Positions 1-11,853 of a stretch of 64,000 bases of DNA are shown piece after piece. Each line of letters starts with the position of its first letter. Position 1 is the first letter of the stretch. Position numbers and translations under genes: made by a program. Origin of the DNA: Bidens hawaiensis (lineage: Eukaryota > Streptophyta > Magnoliopsida > Asterales > Asteraceae). Where the stretch lies: positions 2,046,001-2,110,000 of the forward strand of contig JAIQDT010000188.1 of the NCBI GenBank assembly GCA_021521415.1. The letters run 5' to 3'. The notes beneath the pieces are model-generated. The model was not told the origin of the DNA, made no database searches, and worked only from the letters and a program-made list of their open reading frames with translations.

Positions 1-989
1 TATCAAATAAACTTGACTCAAGACCTTAAATAATAAAAGATTAACGAAACATGAATCAAACCGAACTTAAAACATTAAGTAAACATAACTTTACAAGGGA
101 TTCGAGATGTATAAATAGATGTATATCAACATATAAGTTCACGTGCTAACTTTGAACAAAATTATGAAAATTTTATAAAATGGCATAGCGTAATGTATGA
201 CCACTATAAAATCACATGTTACATAAATTTACGTTAAACTACATCTAATTCTCATATGTAATGGTCATAAGGAAAAGAAGAAACATTGGTGAAGTAAATA
301 GCCATAACGTAATGTGCAATTCATGTAGAGTTACTGGTTATACTAAGTGAAGTAAATAGCCATAACATAATGTGCAATTAATATAAAAGAGTGAAGTATC
401 TCACTTAAATCTGTTTTAAAAAGGTAGCATATTAATTCCATTTTAGCTAGCTCGAATTGTATCATAGCCAAATTGAAGTTGTAAGGTTTTTTTGTTTTTT
501 GTTTAGTTTTAAATTAATTGTATTTTTTTCTTTTTGAACTGAAAATTTATTATAACTTAGTTGACTACTATGAGCCCAAACTATCTATGATTTGTTATGG
601 ATTATGTTGTAATGTTAATAGGTTATTGTATAAATAAAGAGATAGAAAAATAAAATGATGAATGAGAAAAAGTTAAAATTTTGTTAAATACTTAAATCAC
701 CAAAAATACTTATAATAAATGTGTTATCTCAATACAAATATATCATTCCTTTACCACCAAAACTAAAATTACCAGAATAATTTCATCTTCATTTAAGTTG
801 ATTTTTTAATTTGTTCAAAAATATTTTATTATATAGGGTTTAAATCATTTACCTTATATTTCACATATTAAACACTTTACCACTCAATCAAAGTAGGAAT
901 GACTTATTTGATTTGAAATCTTTTGCGCTCGATGATCTTTGATTTTTCAAATAGGAAAACTTTTTTTTAGATATTTGTAAATTTACATA
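1..989. other. AT-rich intergenic DNA, no gene seen
   Basis: No coding region, RNA gene or clear element end is visible. The only structure is a short direct repeat at 290-321 and 348-379, where a 32-bp block (starting TGAAGTAAATAGCC) recurs with one mismatch at a spacing of 58 bp. Confidence 0.6.
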
Positions 990-1270
990 GCTATACTATA
1001 TAATGCAAGAGTGGTGGACCACTTAAAACTTTTTTATATGACAGCCTTATAACGCTTATGAAACAGATATAACACATTCATGCTATTAACTTAAAAACTT
1101 TAATAACTAATAAAAACAAATAATATTATGAACTGTTGTAACATATTGCACGAATAACAAAACTAACAAAAGTACTGTACAATATATCACGAGATGACTG
1201 ATAAATCAACATAAACGAGTATAGCGTTGCAAATTGCTGACGCCGCAGCATCGCGCGGGCACTCAACTAG
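990..1270 (+). mobile_element. Short non-autonomous Helitron
   Basis: The 3' end has the plant Helitron signature: a GC-rich hairpin region (GCCGCAGCATCGCGCGGGC, 1242-1260) followed within ten bases by CTAG (1267-1270) and then T. The likely 5' end is at 990, where GCTATACTATATAATG follows an A; the canonical end would be TCTATACT, so the first base looks mutated. No Rep/helicase is encoded, so movement would need an autonomous partner. The 3' end is confident, the 5' end less so. Confidence 0.65.
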
Positions 1271-2109
1271 TCTATATATAAAGGATGAGTGAGGGACCTC
1301 TTAATTTTTAAGAGGTACCAAACTTGTTGCTTTTAGTACAAACTATAATGCATAAGATTAAGATATTTTAGGGGCAATTTTGTATTTTGACAATTTTGTT
1401 TTTAGCATAACCAAAATCATGTTACGGTTTATTTAAAATTTATTAAAAAATAATTACAAGTTTGGTCCCTTAACTTTAATCACATTTTGTTAATTTATAT
1501 AATAGTTACATATATACCCCTGATTTTAAACCAACTACCTCGACGACGTTTAAACGTTTATAAATTTTTCACACGCTAATATTTTTTTAAAACATTATAC
1601 CATAAAAAAGAGTAATTTATTCTCTTTAATTTGAGTATGATATAGCTATATTTTTTTCATTTTAAAAACTTAACGTGTTACGTGATTACCATTAAAGACC
1701 GACAAACGATCGGGCGGTTTCGGCCGTTCAAGTCATGGGTCTAAAAGGTTAAGGTTGGAATGAGTCGATACAAAAATGTTAATTTGGTTTGAGTCGGGAC
1801 AGGTTTGGGTTGAAAGGGGTCAAGTCATAATGAATTCTGGTTAGATCATTGTCAAGCGGAACGGGTTGCGGGTCAAGACGAGTTCAATGTAGCGCTGCGT
1901 GTGCACCAACACATGACTGAGCATGCACAGGCGTTGTGTCGTGCTTACTAACACCGTTTAAGATTCCAATGCCGCAATACGAGGATACTATCGTCAGGTT
2001 ACGCGCGTACTATTGTTAAGTCACGCACATACATAAACAGTAACACCGATTACGCATCCAATATCATGTTTACGTGCAAACCCGCCGCATCGCGCGGGCA
2101 CGCAGCTAG
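1271..2109 (+). mobile_element. Second non-autonomous Helitron, abutting the first
   Basis: It starts TCTATATATAAAGG directly after the CTAG of the preceding element. It ends with a hairpin region (CCCGCCGCATCGCGCGGGC, 2081-2099) and CTAG at 2106-2109, followed by T. The 3' terminus is nearly identical to that of the first element, so both belong to one family or were mobilised by the same machinery. The interior is non-coding. A perfect small inverted repeat (CCTCTTAA / TTAAGAGG) lies near the 5' end at 1298-1316. Confidence 0.65.
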
Positions 2110-2225
2110 TTTAATAAATGGTTAGGTTGGTTTGGATTGTGATAGTGGATAGCCTTAGATATGGGTTCCATCTACTTATTTTTATGGGGTCTCTTAAATA
2201 TTTACTATTAGCCTCTAAAAACTTT

Positions 2226-2545
2226 TTAGAGGAAAATCGGGTGGGCTCTTTTTAATCCGTATGTATAAAGATACATGTCAAACCTTTGAAACCATGCTTG
2301 AGAGGCCCGCTTTAACTCATATAATGATTTTTGTAACTTGCAAACATGCCCGGGATGGTTTGGATCCTTGAATCTTGGTGGTTGGAACATATAAACTGTT
2401 TCTTTTAGATCACCGTGTAAAAAGACATTCTGGACATCCAATTGATGGATTGGCCACGAGGCGAATTGTGATTGGCTTCATGATCGGGCTAAATGTTTTG
2501 TCATAGTCAATATCAAGCTGTAGAGATTTCCCATTTACTACAACC
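2226..2545 (-). pseudogene. Ty1/copia reverse transcriptase fragment
   Basis: On the minus strand, 2226-2441 encodes a clear copia reverse-transcriptase stretch: MDVQNVFLHGDLKETVYM, then KSLYELKRASQAWF, matching the family pattern LDVxNAFLHG ... KSLYGLKQAPRAWF. Just upstream (2445-2545) another frame reads an ETFSP-like block (YDKTFSPIMKPITIR). The residues normally joining the two blocks are missing and the frame changes, so an internal deletion has occurred. No LTR, integrase or RNase H of this copy is visible nearby. It is a dead scrap. Confidence 0.85.
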
Positions 2546-3422
2546 GTGCTTTATCCCAATGTAATTTAAACTTGGGGTGAAACAAGTAAATACAATGGAT
2601 GACTGACATTGGTATTAGTTGTCAAGTTTTATCGTGCAACAAATTACTATACTCATCAATCATCATACATGGTTTGGTAGTATTCCAATTCGGATCCGGT
2701 AGGGTGAGACGGTAGTACTATGTGGAATTTTCGATTTGGAGATGCCTTGTGGTCATAGCTTAAAAGCGTGCGTTTATGAATTATGAGGATCAAAAGGAAG
2801 GAATACAACTTGTCCATGTTAACCTCAAACTTGTACATATAGTTCTATTCTATTCTTCTATATGATATTCAACATTAATAACTTGCACAAGACATGGCTT
2901 AGAACCTATTACTAGTTAATATATTAAACGTATAGTCTTTGTATGTGACACACTTGTATTAAGCCATATTAAGCCCCTCAAAAACCAACTTCTCTGGCCG
3001 TGCTACAAGTTGAAACAACACCACCAAAACCTATTTAGCTAAGAAGCACAAAAACGCAACTTGCAAATGTATCACCTTTTTTTTCTTTAAGCGTTTCAAA
3101 AGAATCACACAACTTATGATTCATAACAACAAGTTTAGATTCGTGACCGACCACCACCTCCTTGGCTCAAACCGACAACATACAATATAAGAGCCACCAA
3201 TGATTTTTTGTTTAGCATGTACATAATAATCTTATCTTGTAAATGGTAAATATGTTACCACAACCATGTAACAAAAACTGTATGTGTATTTCACTTCACT
3301 GCCAATTGTCGCCCTACAAGAAAACCGTAAACAAACCACATCAGTTTGAAGATCTGCGTATATATGCACTTTTTTTAGAGTATCGCTCAAAAGGGTTACA
3401 GGAAAACATACCAATGAAAATG
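2546..3422. other. Non-coding DNA downstream of the kinase gene
   Basis: I see no supported gene here. It contains the 3' flank of the minus-strand kinase gene, so its 3' UTR and polyadenylation site should lie just below 3423, but no boundary can be fixed from sequence alone. Short open frames in this stretch resemble no family I recognise. Confidence 0.5.
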
Positions 3423-3574
3423 TCAAGAAACTGTTCTTCCATAACAGATGGATGCTATGTACAATTTCTTGGACCATTCCTCCTGTGGACACAAAAATAT
3501 TGTAAAAGTAAGACATTCTGTCATTTAACTATTATTCTTTTTATTTTGTTTTATATAATGATGTGAGCATACTG

Positions 3575-3880
3575 GCATAAGTTGTATATGTATAGGTTGT
3601 ACATGCACATCGTATGCATAGCTTGTGAGTACAGGCTGTATGTATAGGCTGTGTGTATAGGTTCTATGTATAAGTTGTATGAACAGTTTGGTGCACATAT
3701 AGGTTGTAAGTATAGGTTATATGTATAGGCTTTATCTATAGGTTGTATGTAACTATGAATAGGTCGTATACTTGCATGTATAGGCTGTATAGGACTATAG
3801 GTTGTATGTATACTTGCATGTATAGGCTGTATGTATAGGTGGTTGGAAGTATAAGTTGTATGTAATAGGTTATATGCATA
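3575..3880. repeat. Degenerate minisatellite in last intron of the kinase gene
   Basis: Many imperfect copies of a unit of about 12 bp, close to TGTATGTATAGG, fill most of the intron between the two 3'-most exons (3483-3891). Copies vary by substitution and short insertion. It does not touch the splice sites. Confidence 0.8.
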
Positions 3881-5506
3881 ATCGAGATTACCTTAACATG
3901 GGAAAAGCGGATGTTCTAAGCGTTTCTTGAGTAACATCTTGTGATCTCTTCTTGGAAGTACTAAGTATGAAGGCAGCTTGATCTTCAGTTGCAGCAGCTG
4001 CAGTTATCCGGTAACCGTTCTCCCATCTTCTGTGAATCCCTTCACTAGGGTACAGAAAATCAAGTTCAACCACCTGGAAAAAAAACATAACGTACATAGG
4101 TTGAGTTTCGTGAGTTGACTTTCTTGGTTGACTTTCCATGTAATAACATCAAGAGTATGAAGCAATACCTGGTTAGAATAAGTTGCATCTCGAGACATCA
4201 CGATGCCCCATCGACTACCTGCAGTCGTCATTGAAGTTACCAAAAACCCTTCTTTCCATTTTTTGTTGATCCATTTGAACGGAAAAACATCGCTCACTTT
4301 GTATGATTGTTGTGTATATGACGTCCCTAAGAGCACGTAAAAAAAGCTAATATTTTTGTATTTTTTAATAAAAAAAATGATATTTTTGGCCAAAAACTGA
4401 AGACATTTATAGTCAAAAGTAGGACAACTAAGTGACAAACAAAGAACAAAAGCACATCATATAACACTATTCTTATTATGTATAATCAGAATATTTTTCC
4501 AAAACTGGTATATATGAATGCATATACCTTGTATGGATTTAAATATAAATTTTTTTAATAAAAAGACATACAGATAAATAACAAAACTTACCCTTGGACA
4601 TAACCACCAAAGCACTACCATTTGTTGCACCGGCAAGTGACGTGATGTAATAATTCTTCTCCCATTGCTCCATTATCCATTCCTATAATAAACAAAAAAC
4701 ATTAAAGATCAATACCCAAAGAAGACGATAAAAGATGTACTGTAAAATATGTAAAAAATATGAGATGAGAAATGTTACCTTGTGCAAGAAAACAGGGGAC
4801 AGTTCATCGACTTGTGAAGTGAAACCGGTGCCGGCGTCCATAACAATTGCCCATAAATTAGATGAAGAAGCCACACAGCTAATATTCAGACCGTCGTTCT
4901 TTCCTTTCTCAACATGTTGGTGGAGTCTTGCATCCGCAACATTGTAGTAGTACCTGAGTGTTTATATTGTTTGACTAAGAAACGACATTTGGCTTAATAT
5001 CAAATAGTTATTGCTTTATTTCTTTCTAAAGAAAGAAACATTGAAGCTTCATCAACATCTTGGTTTTAAATAACGCAAGAAGGCGTTTAGGTCCCAAAAG
5101 CTGAGAGTTTCACATAGGTCTCATGCCTAAGGCACCCTTTTTAAAAAGGGCAACTTTGCATAATAGTAACCCAGTTTATCGAGTGTTCCTTTAAAGTCAC
5201 TCAACTTTCATTAGGTGTTCCAATCTTGTGTAATTTATTACAAGTGTTATTTTTTTATTTATTTTAAACTAAGTGAGGCAAATGAAACATATATGGATCT
5301 TGATTACTATTCAGTGATTATTTTTTCCTAACTTGACTTTAACTGTACAATAAAAAAAACTTGGTTATTATTTAGTGAATTATTTCCTCTTCACTACTAT
5401 CTCCTACTTGAGGTTAATTGAAAAATAGCCACTAAATAGTAACCAAGATTCATATGTGTCAATTACCTCAATGAAATTAGGAAAAAGAAAAAGAACATTA
5501 ATATAT

Positions 5507-5537
<31 letters not shown>

Positions 5538-7421
5538 AACATGATTGAAACACGTGATGAAAGTTGAGTAAATTTAGAGGTAACACTTAACAGAAAAACT
5601 TTTAAATGACTTGAGTGAAACATTTAGAAAACTTAGTTGCACTCTTCATGTAGAGGGTCAAAAAAGTAACTTAATATTCAATTTTCCATACCTCTGTTTC
5701 ATTGGCATTCTTGAAGTATAAATAGAAATCCACTGAGTGGCGGGAGTGCCTAACCGAGTTTTCTTCCTAGGTTGAGCATCGTCTTCCGGGTCAATAAGTA
5801 GTCTTCCCCTCTTTTGTCCCACCTACAATAAACAATTATCTACAATTACATCAAGAAACAATTTAAAAAGATGATATTGTTAATTTAGAAATCACACCTT
5901 TAAGGCGCCGTCTATTCTAAGTGGTCGAAGAGAGGCACTTGAAATTAGGCAGTTGTCAAAGAGCCCAATAAGCTTCAAGTAATTTGGTTCTTCATCAAAC
6001 TTCATACTTGTTACTGTTTCAAGAAATTGTTTGAAAGGTGACGGGCAAAGATAGCAAAGTAATTCGGGTGATGTTGCCATTTTCTTTTTACAAACAAGAA
6101 ACCCTTTGTTTTCTCCCTGCATTTGAACAATCATTATAAATTTAAAACATTTTATCTGAGGATAAATTACAAAACAAAACCCAAGAAAATTAAAGAACTC
6201 CTAACATCTACAAGACTTTGGGAATCTTGAAAACCCATGAAACTGAAATCACCAAACTTTATAAAAGTCTTATACCAAGGAAGCAAATCCTAAAAAAATC
6301 TGACTAAAAATAGATAATTTGTAAAAGAAAGTAAAGACTTTCCACAAAAAGAAGCAGTTGAAAATCGGTTTACACACAGCATTTTACCCATTATAATCTT
6401 AAAACCGAAGTATGAGAATCTTGAAACAGCTCAATCAATGTGACAGAAGCACCCAACTTTGAAGAGCGACGAGTAACCCATAAAATAAAAAGAACACAGC
6501 TTTCGATCTTTATTTATAAATTCCTATTTTAAGAAGAAATCCCAATTCGGTTTATTAAGATAGGTTAGACAATAAGAAAATAAAGAACAATTTCACTAGA
6601 AAAAACAAATGAATAGCTTGAAATTTTATAAATGCTAGCAACTTCGAATGTAATAGCATCCAACATTTTACCCTTTATAGTTTTCAAACATAATCATAAT
6701 ATCTTGAAAAGTTTACCAATTGAAATCCATTATTATAAAATAGAACATGATTGTGGAATCTTCAGATTATAACTGTGATGTTGAAAGCATGGAGCTTTAT
6801 GAAATTACTATTTTCGAAAATCCAAATTCTGGTAGATTAAAAAACGTTCAATAATAAACAAAAAATGATTAATTCAAGCAACAAACTCACAATGAAGCCT
6901 TGCCACGGAAGCTTCCCTCTGAGAAGAAATATTAATGTATACGCCAACGACTCGAGACTCGAGATCATCCCTTCTACTTCCCGTCCTCCCCAAATGTGCA
7001 TGCACACTTGCATAACGTACTGTCCCCCTTTTAATATAGAAAACACAAAATCGTATCAAAAAGATAGAAATAGCATTAAACCAAGAAAATATCAGTATGG
7101 GATTGAAACTACAAAAGTTACCTGAAAACATCAGGCTTTTGATCATACTCAACGTGATTACCAGATGATGATTCCCTCCATTTTGAAGCTAAAATAAAAT
7201 TAAAACAATTTAAATATGTCACAAACTTTTTTATAATATATTCAAAAAGTAACAATAAGGTATGAACATATGTACCTAAACCAAGATCAACCAAGTACAA
7301 CTTTTTCTCATCAGGCGTCCCGGGCTGACCAAGCAAAAAGTTCTCAGGTTTTACATCTCCATGAACAAAACTGTTAACATGCAATAATCTTTAATCACGT
7401 ACGTTAATAATATATGTATAT

Positions 7422-7426
<5 letters not shown>

Positions 7427-7459
<33 letters not shown>
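7427..7459. repeat. (TA)n microsatellite in kinase intron
   Basis: An uninterrupted AT dinucleotide tract in the intron between the exons at 7276-7370 and 8094-8165. Confidence 0.9.
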
Positions 7460-7463
<4 letters not shown>

Positions 7464-7489
7464 AAGTATCTATGACTAAGACTGTAAGC

Positions 7490-8080
7490 AAAGCAAATGT
7501 TCAGTGAACTATTCGGCGTCAAGTTCGCTTATGTCCGTTTAGTGATTAAACAAACAAATATGAACAAAACATTTTGTTCATTTAATTAAAAATACAAACA
7601 TGAACATGTGTCTCATTCGTTTTATGTTCATGAATGTCCATGCATTAAATTCGTTTAGAATTGTTCATTTCCGTTCATTTATGTTGTTAGTTTACATCTG
7701 CAGTCTTCTTAAGTTCTTTATTTACGTTCGCTAATATACTCATTCAGAATTTTTTGGGACCATTGTAAATTTGACTAGTTTCAATAACTTTTTAGGCCCA
7801 ACGCATTGTTTTTCACAATAATTTTAAATGGTTTTAGCTCAGTCATGATCATTCATCTATGTTAACTAATGTTCTCTCGCTTACGTTCGTGAACCGTTCA
7901 TCTATCTTTTTAACGAACAAATATAACATATTCATTTTCTTAACGAACGAACACGAACAACACAACCCCGTTCAATTAAATTTTCGTAATTGATCGGTTG
8001 TTCGGTTAAAGTTGAGCAAATGAACATGAACATGCTTCATTCGTGTTCGATCGGTTCGTTTACATCTATGATCAAAATTT
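7490..8080. repeat. GTTCG/CGAAC-rich dispersed repeat in kinase intron
   Basis: Most of this 723-bp intron (7371-8093) consists of AT-rich DNA with many scattered GTTCGTT, GTTCATTT, GAACG and GAACAAA words on both strands, the look of a decayed foldback or MITE-like repeat. No clear termini or target duplication could be fixed. Classification is inference. Confidence 0.4.
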
Positions 8081-8892
8081 GGCATGCGCGCACCCTCTCA
8101 AGTGAAGCTGCTCTAATATTGATAGCGCTTCCACTGCTATACATGCAACCATTTCTTCAGAAAGACTGTCAAAATCAGCAAACATTAAACTTAAAACAAC
8201 TCTAAAAAATTAGAAGAAAAGAAAGTTAAAGAATGCATTAGTTATTAACATAACATACATTTGGTTACTAGAGTTCCAAACGTCCCATAAACTAGGGCCT
8301 AGTTTGTCCATAACCTATAATATCAACCAAACGGAACATAATAAGCACTAGTAAATCAAATCCATAAATAGATATAAATCTAAAAACTCACAATAATATA
8401 ATAATCTCCTTGGCGGCCTTTGTGATGGACCATTGGAACTCCATAACACCCGTTGAGGGTACTTCAACCACATAATTGAGAAAATAATTAGCATTTGGGA
8501 ATGCATTTTATAAATTCTGTAAATTTTTATAAGCGATATAAAAAAGACTCACCTGTAAACTTGCCACTCGTAAGGAGGGCCATAACTACACCCCTTGCCA
8601 TTTCGATGCTCCAATTTTAAAGCAACCTACATCCCAATATGTGAATCAAATAAATCATTGAAATATTAAAATACCAATAAAACATGTTTTGAAAATTGTG
8701 TACCTCAAGAGCATCAGGGCCCGTGTTTCCTGAGCCACCGCTCACCCGTCTCCCTACATACACTTGACCGAATCCTCCTTTACCGAGCTTTTTTTCTAAC
8801 TTGTAGGCAGGTGAATTACCAACTTGAACCTATAATTGAAAATTATGCCAATATAAAAAATTCATTGATTTCTTACTATATTGTTTTTACCA

Positions 8893-9313
8893 GGGTTAAT
8901 ATCATAAAAAAACCAACATACTTTCTCAGTTTTAACGAAAAAGTCTGATATACAAAAGTCCCTACATATGTAAAAAAAAGCTACAAAAAAAAAAAGCCTC
9001 TCAAACCCAATTTTGCTATATTAAAGTTGCTACACTTACATATAATACATGTACATGTACTTGTGATATTAAAATAATGACCCGTTAAATTTGTCAAAAT
9101 TTAATGAAGTGTCAACCAACATTTTTGCACAAAATAATTATATAATTACGTTTTGACTAATTTAAGGAGTTAATATCAAAAAGTTTTTGCTATATTAAAG
9201 TTGGCGGACTTTTCGTATTTATTTGGCATGTAGTGGCTTTTATATGTCAAAATTACGTTGAGGGACCTTTTCATGAAAATTGATAGTATGCTGGTTTTTT
9301 ATGATATTAAACC
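8893..9313. mobile_element. MITE in first intron of the kinase gene
   Basis: Imperfect terminal inverted repeats of about 50 bp: the left end reads GGGTTAATATCAT then AAAAAACCAACATACT, and the reverse complement of the right end reads GGTTTAATATCAT then AAAAAACCAGCATACT. The interior is non-coding. TTTTTA at 8884-8889 and 9314-9319 could be a target duplication, but the local T-richness makes that weak. It lies within the intron 8830-9416 and leaves both splice sites alone. Superfamily not assigned. Confidence 0.65.
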
Positions 9314-9525
9314 TTTTTAAATATTCAAACATTAAGTCAAAAATCCATGTCGGTCACCCAAAATTATTTTTGAACATTAATAACAAAATTAAAAAAGATA
9401 TAAACTTTATAATTACCCTTTCGGGAAGCGGGCTTGTGCTTCCTTCATCTTCTGCATCAGCCGCCATTTTTTCTGGACTTCGACCAACCACTAATTGATT
9501 ACCAACTCCAACATCCAAATTCAAA

Positions 9526-9548
9526 GGGGGGGGGGGGGGGGGGGGGGG
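9526..9548. repeat. 23-base G homopolymer inside coding exon 1
   Basis: An uninterrupted run of 23 G on the plus strand is a C run on the coding strand and gives a run of prolines in the kinase N-terminus. At this length the frame stays open across the run. Such a tract is prone to replication slippage and sequencing error, so the true allele length is uncertain. Confidence 0.95.
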
Positions 9549-9809
9549 CGACGCCCCTCCAAATATGTCTGGATTTTTATCTTGAGCGGTTGGTTGGCTA
9601 CCTCGACCTCTGCCAGCTGGCCTTGGCATTGGATAGGGATACCCGGGAACTGCTGGAGTCGCGTCAGGTAACTTCTGCGCCTGCACTTTGCCTCGTCGGG
9701 TCCCACGCCTAGGAGCTGGGGCTAAAAGAGGTGTTGCATTGCCCTCACCATTATTATTGTTATTGTTACCTTTTTTGGCTTGGCGAACTCCACGTCTCAA
9801 ATCCGGCAT

Positions 9810-11090
9810 CTTCTTCCATGCACATATAAATATCCTCCGACCTCCACGAAAGATATGCCTATAAACCCTAATAACAAAAATCAATAAATTGCCATAAAAA
9901 TGGACAATTTTAGAAACTATCCAAGCTTCATAGTACCTAATTCTAGAAAAGGTATGATCTTTTTATGGCTCCTACCATCTAGAATAAAATTTAATTTGCA
10001 CCCATCAAATATCTAAATTGGTCTATCAAGAGACTTACAATATGAAAAGGATTGCCTTAATGAAAGATTTTAGTCTTCATATTAGCATAAATCTATCCAT
10101 AACATTGTTTCTATTAATGGCTTTAATTGGATAATATCTTATTGCACATGATTAATACTTTTTAAATGTGGATTATTGTGTAGTGTTGAGTTTCAATGTT
10201 GAAAATTATTTCCTAAAATAGAATATTCTTCCCTTTTCGAGACTTTTACCATCTTAGAGACGGTGTGCGTAATCATATCGACCAAAGTGGGACGGACACA
10301 CAAAACAAAGTATTTTGAATCAGATTCATGATAAGACTTGAGTGAGTACACCTATGTAAATACTCTTGATAATAATACCTATCATGCATATTATTCTTAA
10401 TAAAGTCTTATTTTAAATCCATACTTATGAGCTTAAAACCTTGAAACTAATCAAATGCGAATCAGTGAATTAAAACAATTCAAAGAAGCACAAATAAACG
10501 GATGCAAATGATGCAAATGTTACATTTCCCATAAACCATCCTAAGTTGTTCATTCTTACAAAGTACTAAATTAGTACATATCTAATCGGCAGTTTGCAAC
10601 AAACAACCAACCAAAAATTGATGAATCAAAACATCAACCTTTGCAACAAACATCAAAGATCGATCATTCATTAGATCAATTCTTTAACATGACCAGATTC
10701 AAAATGATTGACAAACCCAATAAGCAGATTTCATTATTCAATCCAAAACAATCCAGATGCAATAAGTCAATAGGGCGATTAACATTGATCATCATCAAGA
10801 ACAAAGCATTTCACAACAAACAGATCAAAACCCAAATGCCCATAAGTCAGATTCATCAAAAAATTATACCTTTTTTAAGTTAAAAACGGAGTCTTGAAAT
10901 GATGGGTTTGTTGTTGGAATTGAATCGATGAGATTAAAATAAAAAATAAAGAGATAGATGTATGGGTAGTTCTTGAATTGAAATTAGTAGGTGGGTAAGT
11001 CGATAGGGGTTTGCGGTCGATGTGCGCACGGAAAGACGGTGTAACTTACGGATGTGCGCACGATAGCAACGTCTATGTTCACCACCATGC
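9810..11090 (-). promoter_or_regulatory. Probable 5' UTR intron and promoter of the kinase gene
   Basis: No protein family is seen upstream of the kinase start. A plausible donor (G then GTATAA, 10864-10870) and acceptor-like TTATTAG near 9865 suggest a 5' UTR intron of about 1 kb. At 11022-11029 and 11054-11061 the perfect palindrome GTGCGCAC occurs twice, exactly 32 bp apart, in an otherwise AT-rich flank; this could be a promoter or 5' UTR element. All of this is inference from position. Confidence 0.35.
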
Positions 11091-11228
11091 TTGTCTGTCT
11101 TAGATGGTTTGCTTTGGTCTGGTTTGTCTTAAGATTTATTTAATGGGGCCTTGTACCTTCACTCTTGTTAATGGCAAATGGGCTACTTATGTGTGGTGGT
11201 GGTGGTGGTGGTGTGGGTTCGTTCTTGA

Positions 11229-11259
<31 letters not shown>

Positions 11260-11853
11260 GTATTAGTATTATTAGTATTTTTAAATATTTCTAAAACCCA
11301 ACCCGACTTGTTATCAAAAACGATTGTAAAAACCCGACTTGTCGTTTAGATCGCTAGCTTGACGATTTGACGGTTCGTTTGTTGTACATGATCGTGTGAG
11401 TATGGTTGTCCTACAAATAACTTTCTTTTTTTGATAACTGGTATTGTTACAAGGATATGTGTGTCTAGTGTTGGAGCTCTATAGTAATGTTATGAATAAG
11501 AGTTTTCTGGTTTGAAATGATCTTGTTAATCGTGTTAGGTTGTTCAGTGAGTTCATGAGCTCGGAGTCAAGTTGTAGATACCATTAAAACTTGTTAAAAG
11601 GAGTCACATCTTAGCTTCGATGACTACTGTATTGACAATTATATGTGAGATATCTTGCATGAGTATTATATGACACGTGTTAAAGAGAAGAGATGGTATA
11701 TTAGAAGAGACGAATAGTTGTCACGACGAATAGAAGAAGGAAGGTTTGACCTCCCTTTTATATGAAGGAAGTGGGCCAACCTAATGTGTCGAGCTTGGTT
11801 GACATGAGTCGACAAGGCCGAACACCATATGGTGGTCTCATCAATAGGTCTAG
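11091..11853. other. Intergenic DNA with GGT and ATT microsatellites
   Basis: Contains a short (GGT)n near 11192-11213 and (ATT)n-type repeats near 11230-11275. No gene is recognised. The last five bases before element A (11849-11853, TCTAG) nearly match the five bases after it (26587-26591, TATAG), as expected for a target-site duplication with one mutation. Confidence 0.6.

Larger units (their letters stand above)
3423..9809 (-). pseudogene. MLK/PPK-type casein-kinase-1-like kinase, frameshifted
   Basis: Serine/threonine kinase of the plant MUT9-like / photoregulatory (EL1, HD16) group, which phosphorylates nuclear targets; the function is family knowledge. Sixteen exons, all with GT-AG ends and matching phases: 9417-9809, 8704-8829, 8553-8626, 8392-8461, 8259-8314, 8094-8165, 7276-7370, 7122-7188, 6891-7027, 5898-6116, 5692-5822, 4779-4953, 4592-4682, 4169-4326, 3892-4073, 3423-3482. 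Visible motifs: start MPDLRRGVRQ, a Pro-rich basic N-terminus, P-loop [10 protein letters not shown], catalytic loop HGDVKPENF, metal-binding DLGL, then the plant-specific C-terminal domain ending YGRTVS. About 701 residues would be expected. Two breaks: a 7-bp tandem duplication in exon 9 (6950-6963), before the helix usually read [10 protein letters not shown], and a loss of 3n+1 bases in exon 15 before HVK (near 3901). Everything else is open, so this is either a young pseudogene or an assembly error. Confidence 0.93.

Noticed and set aside
3600..3880. TGTATGTATAGG repeats considered as a telomere-like tract
   Set aside because: The unit does not match the plant telomere repeat TTTAGGG and is confined to one intron.
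6837..7152. Overlapping minus-strand frames that could be read as two genes
   Set aside because: They are the two halves of one kinase exon split by the 7-bp duplication, with intron read-through at both ends.
9434..9712. Plus-strand frame of 92 codons over the G run
   Set aside because: Antisense to kinase exon 1; its glycine run is only the G homopolymer.
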